DNA from: Carnobacterium_A sp036639135
GTDB lineage: Bacteria; Bacillota; Bacilli; Lactobacillales; Carnobacteriaceae
DNA length: 10,095 nt
Direction: 5' to 3'
Assembly: GCA_036639135.1 (NCBI GenBank)
Contig: JAVWJE010000076.1
Span: 1 to 10,095 of the forward strand
Below, in pieces: positions 6,324-10,095 of the stretch (within the stretch, counting starts at the first letter, position 1; each line of letters starts with the position of its first letter). A program made the position numbers and the translations under genes. The notes under the pieces are model-generated. The model searched no databases. It worked only from the letters and a program-made list of their open reading frames with translations, and was not told the origin of the DNA.

Positions 6324-6458
6324 TTACGATTCATGATACGTCTTTTCTTTAGGCAAATATAATTTAAAAATAAGGAAAATTTCAATAAACGGAAGGTTTT
6401 TTTTAGTACCTTTTGGTTAAAAGGGGTCACTCGCTTTTTAGGTCTTCGAATAGCTTAC

Positions 6459-6497
6459 AAAAAAATAAGCTTGATTTTCAGTTAAGAAAACCAAGCT
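6459..6497 (-). terminator. Intrinsic terminator of the channel-like gene
   Basis: On the minus strand AGCTTGGTTTTC (6497-6486) pairs with GAAAATCAAGCT (6479-6468) over 12 positions, including one G-U pair, with a 6-nt loop. It is followed by a seven-T tract (6465-6459). A small GGATA/TATCC repeat (6512-6516, 6523-6527) lies between it and the stop codon at 6543. Confidence 0.85.
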
Positions 6498-6542
6498 CAC
6501 TCATTTGTTTAGGATACTAAGTTATCCAAAAAAGATAAAGTT

Positions 6543-7790
6543 CTATTTATTTTGTTCTTTTTCTACTTTTGTTTCTACTTTTTCAAGTTGACGTTTAGCA
6601 AAATCACGTCCGCCGATACCGAATGAGATAGCGAAGGCAACTGAAAGTCCTCCAAGAATCAATAAGAAAGCAAAGTTAACAATACTTGTAGCAAACTTTA
6701 ATTGGTCTAATCCCATGAAGACTGCCATCACGATTAAGATATATTTGATAATATTACCTGACAAACGACTACCTGTTGTTTGAGTAATAAAGTTACCTAA
6801 TAATGATCCACCAATTAAACCAATAGCTAAAATAAGCAAGGCACTAATAACTAATGGCAAGTAAGCAATTACTGCTGTACCAATTGTATTTAATACTTTT
6901 AAGTTTAAAACGTTCAAAGCTTCAACAACAAAGAATACGATTAAAATAGCTTGAACGACTTGTCCGATAACTTTAGCTAGATCAAATGGTGTAGTCATTG
7001 AACCAGGAGTTTTAAGGTATTTATTTAATTTATTGATACCTGTTCCTTGTAATAAACCTGAGATTAAATCTCCAACAAACTTAGCTAAAACAACGCCTAC
7101 TCCAATTAAAATAACGGCTACTATTACGTTTGGAATAGCTGCTAATACTTGGTTTAATACCATAACAATTGGTTCTGAAATACTTTTTATTTGCAATGTT
7201 TCAAGTGCTACTGTAATGATTGGTACTAAAATAATGATGTAAACAACGTTTGCCAATACTTTAGCAATCGTCATTTTTTGTGATACAGAAGGAGTTGCTT
7301 CGTTAGCAACGTCATCCGAGCTTGTTAGTTTAGTAATCCACTTATCAATATTTAACGTAATCAATAGGTTATATACTAAATTTTTAACAAAACGTCCTAC
7401 GAAAATTCCGATTGCTAGAATAACTGCTGCTGCGAATAATTTCGGAATGAATGATAACACTGAATCCAGCATATTTGTGATTGGAGTTGCAATTGCGTTT
7501 AAGCCTAACATACCTAATACTCCAGGTAAGAAGATTAGCCATACCAAGTAATAAAGTACTTTCCCGATAGAATCAATGGTATTATTTGCTTGTTCGTCTG
7601 AGTTCGTCAAGCCCCATTTTGTTAACAAACGGTTGAATCCAACTGCCTTTAATCCTTTTTGCGCTCCTTTGCGAACTGCAATAGCAACAATCCATGCGAC
7701 AACTAATAATGCGATGGCTCCTAACAAAGTGGGTAAAAAGCCCATAAACGAATTGAATCCTGTACTAACTGAATTTGTAAAGTCGTTCAT
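6543..7790 (-). CDS. Mechanosensitive-channel-like protein with repeated conserved TM helices
   Basis: This 415-residue integral membrane protein is built from four copies of the 'conserved TM helix' unit (PF05552 type). The unit is a hydrophobic helix with small-residue GxxxG-like faces followed by an amphipathic segment: about residues 18-60, 115-155, 219-260 and 310-345. Examples are AAVILAIGIFVGRFVKNLVY and VAVILIGVGVVLAKFVGDLI. The C-terminus (ISFGIGGRDFAKRQLEKVE) is typical of the family and ends in a charged coil. The MscS beta-domain is absent, so 'mechanosensitive channel' is a family label and gating by tension is unproven. An osmotic or envelope role is likely. I chose the ATG at 7790, which has GAGGAG 9 nt upstream. 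Extending the frame to 7871 adds 27 residues through the ribosome binding site and promoter. The gene is monocistronic and divergent from the MATE gene. Confidence 0.87.
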   Translation of the reverse strand: MNDFTNSVSTGFNSFMGFLPTLLGAIALLVVAWIVAIAVRKGAQKGLKAVGFNRLLTKWGLTNSDEQANNTIDSIGKVLYYLVWLIFLPGVLGMLGLNAIATPITNMLDSVLSFIPKLFAAAVILAIGIFVGRFVKNLVYNLLITLNIDKWITKLTSSDDVANEATPSVSQKMTIAKVLANVVYIIILVPIITVALETLQIKSISEPIVMVLNQVLAAIPNVIVAVILIGVGVVLAKFVGDLISGLLQGTGINKLNKYLKTPGSMTTPFDLAKVIGQVVQAILIVFFVVEALNVLNLKVLNTIGTAVIAYLPLVISALLILAIGLIGGSLLGNFITQTTGSRLSGNIIKYILIVMAVFMGLDQLKFATSIVNFAFLLILGGLSVAFAISFGIGGRDFAKRQLEKVETKVEKEQNK

Positions 7791-7838
7791 ACATAACATC
7801 TCCTCTTTTTTTATTTTTGTGAACTCTTTATGACTTTT

Positions 7839-7844
7839 AGTATA
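7839..7844 (-). promoter_or_regulatory. Probable -10 box of the channel-like gene
   Basis: The minus strand carries TATACT about 50 nt upstream of the ATG at 7790. Around 17 nt upstream only a weak -35 (TTTATA) is visible, so the assignment is tentative. Confidence 0.35.
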
Positions 7845-7960
7845 ACCTATGACTATCTTTTTATAAAACAATAACCCTTTTTTTTAGACATTTTCTTATT
7901 TTCATTGGTAAATAATTGCTATTGTTGTAAGAAAACAAGGCTATCTTTTTTTATTCTATC

Positions 7961-7984
7961 TATTAATAGACTTATTAATAGACT
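7961..7984. repeat. Tandem 12-bp repeat with palindromic core upstream of the MATE promoter
   Basis: TATTAATAGACT occurs twice head-to-tail without a gap. The first copy sits in a perfect palindrome CTATTAATAG (7960-7969), and the second shares the TATTAATA core. The repeat ends 15 nt before the MATE -35 box, a common place for a MarR- or TetR-type operator or an activator site. It lies about 115 nt upstream of the channel gene's -10 on the other side. No regulator gene is adjacent within the window. Confidence 0.55.
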
Positions 7985-7999
7985 TACGAATTTGACAAG

Positions 8000-8028
8000 T
8001 TGACTTACTTCCAAGAGATTGCTATCTT
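8000..8028 (+). promoter_or_regulatory. Promoter of the MATE efflux gene
   Basis: TTGACT (8000-8005) and TATCTT (8023-8028) are 17 nt apart, with a TGC extension directly before the -10 (8020-8022). The start codon is about 65 nt downstream. A second TTGACA at 7992-7997 has no matching -10. Confidence 0.65.
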
Positions 8029-8093
8029 TATTTATATACTTTTTTTAAAAAAATTGATATTAAGTTAAGAATAAACTAGAAAGAAGGAAAGAT

Positions 8094-9443
8094 ATGCCTC
8101 AAGAAAATAAACTCGGAACTGAAAATATTTCTTCCTTATTGCTTGAATTTTCCATACCAGCAGTCATTGGCATGTTCGTTAATGCTATTTACAACATCGT
8201 AGACAGAATCTTTATTGGGAATGCTCCAGGACTTGGATCTTTGGGCTTAGCGGCAGCTTCAATAACTTACCCGATTACATTAGTCATGATTGCCTTTGGT
8301 TTATTAGTAGGTGTAGGAGGAGCTACCCGTTTTTCAATTAGTTTGGGTAGAAAAGAAACCACAAAAGCTCAACATTATTTAGGAAACGGCGTTAGTTTAG
8401 CTATCCTTGCAGGTCTACTGTTTACTGTTTTAGGAAACCTATTCTTAGAACCTATTTTAAGAAATATTGGAGCTAGTGATGCCGTCTTACCTTTTGCTTC
8501 TGAATATCTTAGCATTATTTTATTTGGAGCTGTTTTCCAGTGTTTAGCCATGTGTATGAATAACTTTTCCAGAGCAGATGGTAACCCTCGTATCTCAATG
8601 ATTAGTATGATGATAGGTGCTGGTTTTAACATCATCTTTGACTACATTTTAATCATTCAATTAGGTTGGGGTATGAAAGGTGCTGCTTACGCAACTATTG
8701 GAGGTCAGTTTTTGTCTGTTATTTGGCAACTAACTTACTTCACTGGAAAACGTAGTAATGTCCGTTTAACTTTAAAAAACATGAAATTAAAATTAACTTA
8801 TGTAAAAGAAATCTTAACGACCGGTATCCCAGCTTTCTTACTTCAGATTGCCAATAGTATTTTAAATGTCATTATTAATGCGACTTTAGTTAAGTATGGT
8901 GGTGACGTAGCTATCTCAGTTGCCGGTATTATTACAAGTGCTGCTACGTTGATTATTATGATGATCTCTGGCTTAACTCAAGGCCTACAGCCTATCATTA
9001 GTTACAACTCTGGAGCAGGCCATATTAACCGAGTAAAAGAGGCGCTTAAGCTAGCCAGCATTGCTGCATTTATTATCACTACTTCAGGATTTTTAGTGAT
9101 TCAATTCTTCCCAGAGTTTGTGGTGACTCTTTTCAATCAAGAGTCAGCGGTTGTTGCACTTGGTATTAAAGCTATTCGTATTTGGACTATTGGTTTCCCA
9201 TTAGTCGGTTTACAAATTGTATGGTCTAACTATTTCCAAGCAGTTGGAGAAGTTCGTTTAGCAAGTTTCTTAAATCTTGCTCGTCAATTAATTTTCCTTA
9301 CTCCTCTTATCTTAATTTTGTCTTCAATATTTGGATTGTACGGTGTTTATGCTGCTGTTCCATTAGCTGACGTAATAGCATTTTTCGTTTCTTTTTATTT
9401 TATTAAAAAGAATTTACCAAATGAAAGAAAGAAATTGCTTTAA
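8094..9443 (+). CDS. MATE family efflux transporter (MepA-like)
   Basis: This 449-residue, 12-helix multidrug/toxin exporter is of the MATE superfamily, driven by Na+ or H+, and acts in the cytoplasmic membrane. The N-terminal block IPAVIGMFVNAIYNIVDRIF (21-40) with Asp37, followed by GLGSLGLAAASITYP (46-60) and a GVGGA motif (73-77), is characteristic of the MepA/DinF side of the family. NNFSRADGNPR (156-166) closes the first six-helix half. The second half begins near residue 240, and GLTQGLQPIISYNSGA marks its equivalent loop. Length and helix count are complete. The ATG has AAGGAA about 5 nt upstream. MepA in Staphylococcus exports cationic drugs and is controlled by a MarR-type repressor; no such gene is adjacent, although a tandem repeat precedes the promoter. 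No convincing strong terminator follows. The substrate is unknown. Confidence 0.93.
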   Translation: MPQENKLGTENISSLLLEFSIPAVIGMFVNAIYNIVDRIFIGNAPGLGSLGLAAASITYPITLVMIAFGLLVGVGGATRFSISLGRKETTKAQHYLGNGVSLAILAGLLFTVLGNLFLEPILRNIGASDAVLPFASEYLSIILFGAVFQCLAMCMNNFSRADGNPRISMISMMIGAGFNIIFDYILIIQLGWGMKGAAYATIGGQFLSVIWQLTYFTGKRSNVRLTLKNMKLKLTYVKEILTTGIPAFLLQIANSILNVIINATLVKYGGDVAISVAGIITSAATLIIMMISGLTQGLQPIISYNSGAGHINRVKEALKLASIAAFIITTSGFLVIQFFPEFVVTLFNQESAVVALGIKAIRIWTIGFPLVGLQIVWSNYFQAVGEVRLASFLNLARQLIFLTPLILILSSIFGLYGVYAAVPLADVIAFFVSFYFIKKNLPNERKKLL

Positions 9444-9730
9444 TTTTTGAAGTTGTCTATCCATTTGACTATCTGAGAGTTTTTTAAATCTCTATAACGT
9501 ATTCTTTAGAGCTAGATAAGTTAAACTTTGAATATAGTCCATTTATCCATTTTAGTGAATAAATTACAAAAAAACGAAGCGATTTTTATTTAACGAAATT
9601 TCTAACAAAGAAGAGGAAAAGATTAAAACGTTTCATGGATTTATTGAATATTTTGCTTGTGTGTATTATCATTAGGTACTAACTAAAGTGACTAGTTCAA
9701 AAATGAATACGATGGTGAGGGGATAAATAA
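9444..9730 (+). other. Spacer between the MATE and HAD genes
   Basis: No gene is visible in these 287 bases. A weak hairpin AAAAACG/CG-A-TTTTT (about 9570-9586) with a T-rich tail is the only terminator candidate for the MATE gene. Upstream of the HAD gene are a cre-like TTAAAACGTTTCAT (9623-9636, two or more mismatches), a TATTAT (9664-9669) lacking a good -35, and an inverted repeat AACTA/TAGTT (9681-9685, 9693-9697). None is strong enough to assert separately. Confidence 0.4.
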
Positions 9731-10095
9731 ATGTATAAAATAATTGCTCTTGATGTTAATGGCACATTGCTAACAGATAAAAAAAAATTAACAACTGAAG
9801 TAATCGAAGCGGTTAAGAATGCCCATAGAGCTGGTGTGAAGATTGTCCTTTGTACGGAGCGTTCTTATGACGGTATTGTTAAGGTTGTTCACGATATAGG
9901 AAACCAATTTATTGACTATGCCATTTGTTTTAACGGTGCCTTAGTAAAAGATGCTAAAACACATACGATTCTTTCTCGGGTAAATTTAACAAAAGAAGAC
10001 TTATCTTACCTGTATCTCTTAAGTGAACGTACTGGTTGTTCTGTTCATTTCGATGACGAGCACTCAATCTATACACCTAACCAACACATTGGTAA
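9731..10095 (+). CDS. Cof-type HAD hydrolase, N-terminal part, with altered catalytic motifs
   Basis: The first 121 codons of a HAD-IIB (Cof-like) protein run off the window; family members are usually about 265-290 residues. ATG at 9731 follows GAGGGG with an 8-nt spacing. Motif I normally reads DxDGT(L/V); here it is DVNGTLL (Asp8, Asn10), so the nucleophile remains but the general acid/base Asp is Asn. Motif II, usually (S/T)GR, reads CTERS (41-45), keeping Thr42 but with Glu43 for Gly. The cap-proximal CFNGALV (66-72) matches the family's NGA motif. Such proteins normally dephosphorylate sugar phosphates or related metabolites. The substitutions predict reduced or changed activity. Motifs III and IV are outside the window, so I cannot say whether the whole active site is decayed. 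No frameshift is seen in the visible part. Confidence 0.85.
   Translation, partial: MYKIIALDVNGTLLTDKKKLTTEVIEAVKNAHRAGVKIVLCTERSYDGIVKVVHDIGNQFIDYAICFNGALVKDAKTHTILSRVNLTKEDLSYLYLLSERTGCSVHFDDEHSIYTPNQHIG

Larger units (their letters stand above)
6220..6458 (-). other. Leader and promoter region of the DUF1538-PII operon
   Basis: No believable gene lies here. The 62-codon minus-strand frame at 6242-6430 has no ribosome binding site and an amino-acid mix typical of translated AT-rich spacer. The region holds the operon promoter and inverted repeats described separately. It also holds CCTTTT/AAAAGG (6409-6414 with 6419-6424). The predicted 5' leader is about 70 nt and A-rich. No riboswitch fold was recognised. 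Confidence 0.55.

Noticed and set aside
6242..6430. 62-codon minus-strand open frame upstream of the DUF1538 gene
   Set aside because: No ribosome binding site, AT-rich spacer composition, and it covers the predicted promoter and operator repeats.
7791..7871. 27-residue N-terminal extension of the channel-like protein
   Set aside because: The extension contains the GAGGAG ribosome binding site and the probable -10 box; the ATG at 7790 is correctly spaced.
9701..9726. Seven-codon leader peptide (MNTMVRG) before the HAD gene
   Set aside because: It has no ribosome binding site of its own and no attenuator-like structure follows; chance is sufficient.

Overview
The window comes from a low-GC Gram-positive chromosome. 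A/T-rich codons, AGGAG-type ribosome binding sites, short intergenic gaps with strong intrinsic terminators, and the gene types all fit Firmicutes, probably Lactobacillales. A Carnobacterium/Enterococcus-like host is my guess, but nothing here fixes the genus.

Layout. Bases 1-62 are the 5' end of a group II intron, probably class C, on the minus strand. It sits directly behind the terminator of a minus-strand aldo/keto reductase gene (124-1005). Next is a minus-strand membrane-anchored metallophosphoesterase (1152-1997). A divergent plus-strand gene (2169-2393) encodes a 74-residue, highly charged protein of unknown function. After a gene-free stretch (2446-2768) comes a minus-strand winged-helix/PfkB fusion protein whose kinase catalytic motif is degenerate (2769-3896). 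It is followed by a two-gene minus-strand operon: a tandem-DUF1538 membrane protein (4720-6219) and an overlapping tandem PII-like protein (4062-4736). Then comes a minus-strand multi-repeat 'conserved TM helix' mechanosensitive-channel-like protein (6543-7790). A divergent plus-strand MATE efflux pump (8094-9443) follows. The window ends inside a plus-strand Cof-type HAD hydrolase (from 9731) with altered catalytic motifs.

How the genes may work together. The clearest functional unit is the DUF1538/PII-like operon: the overlap, the shared terminator and the presence of two repeats in each protein suggest a transporter gated by a dedicated PII-like sensor. DUF1538 relatives have been reported as cation/proton antiporters, so a metabolite-controlled ion exchanger is a reasonable hypothesis. 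With the neighbouring channel-like protein and MATE pump, the 4-9.4 kb region has a membrane ion/osmotic theme, but separate promoters and terminators argue against one regulon.

Best candidates for something little described: the DUF1538-PII pair and the nested inverted repeats at its promoter; the pseudokinase-like regulator; and the HAD protein with DxN in place of DxD.
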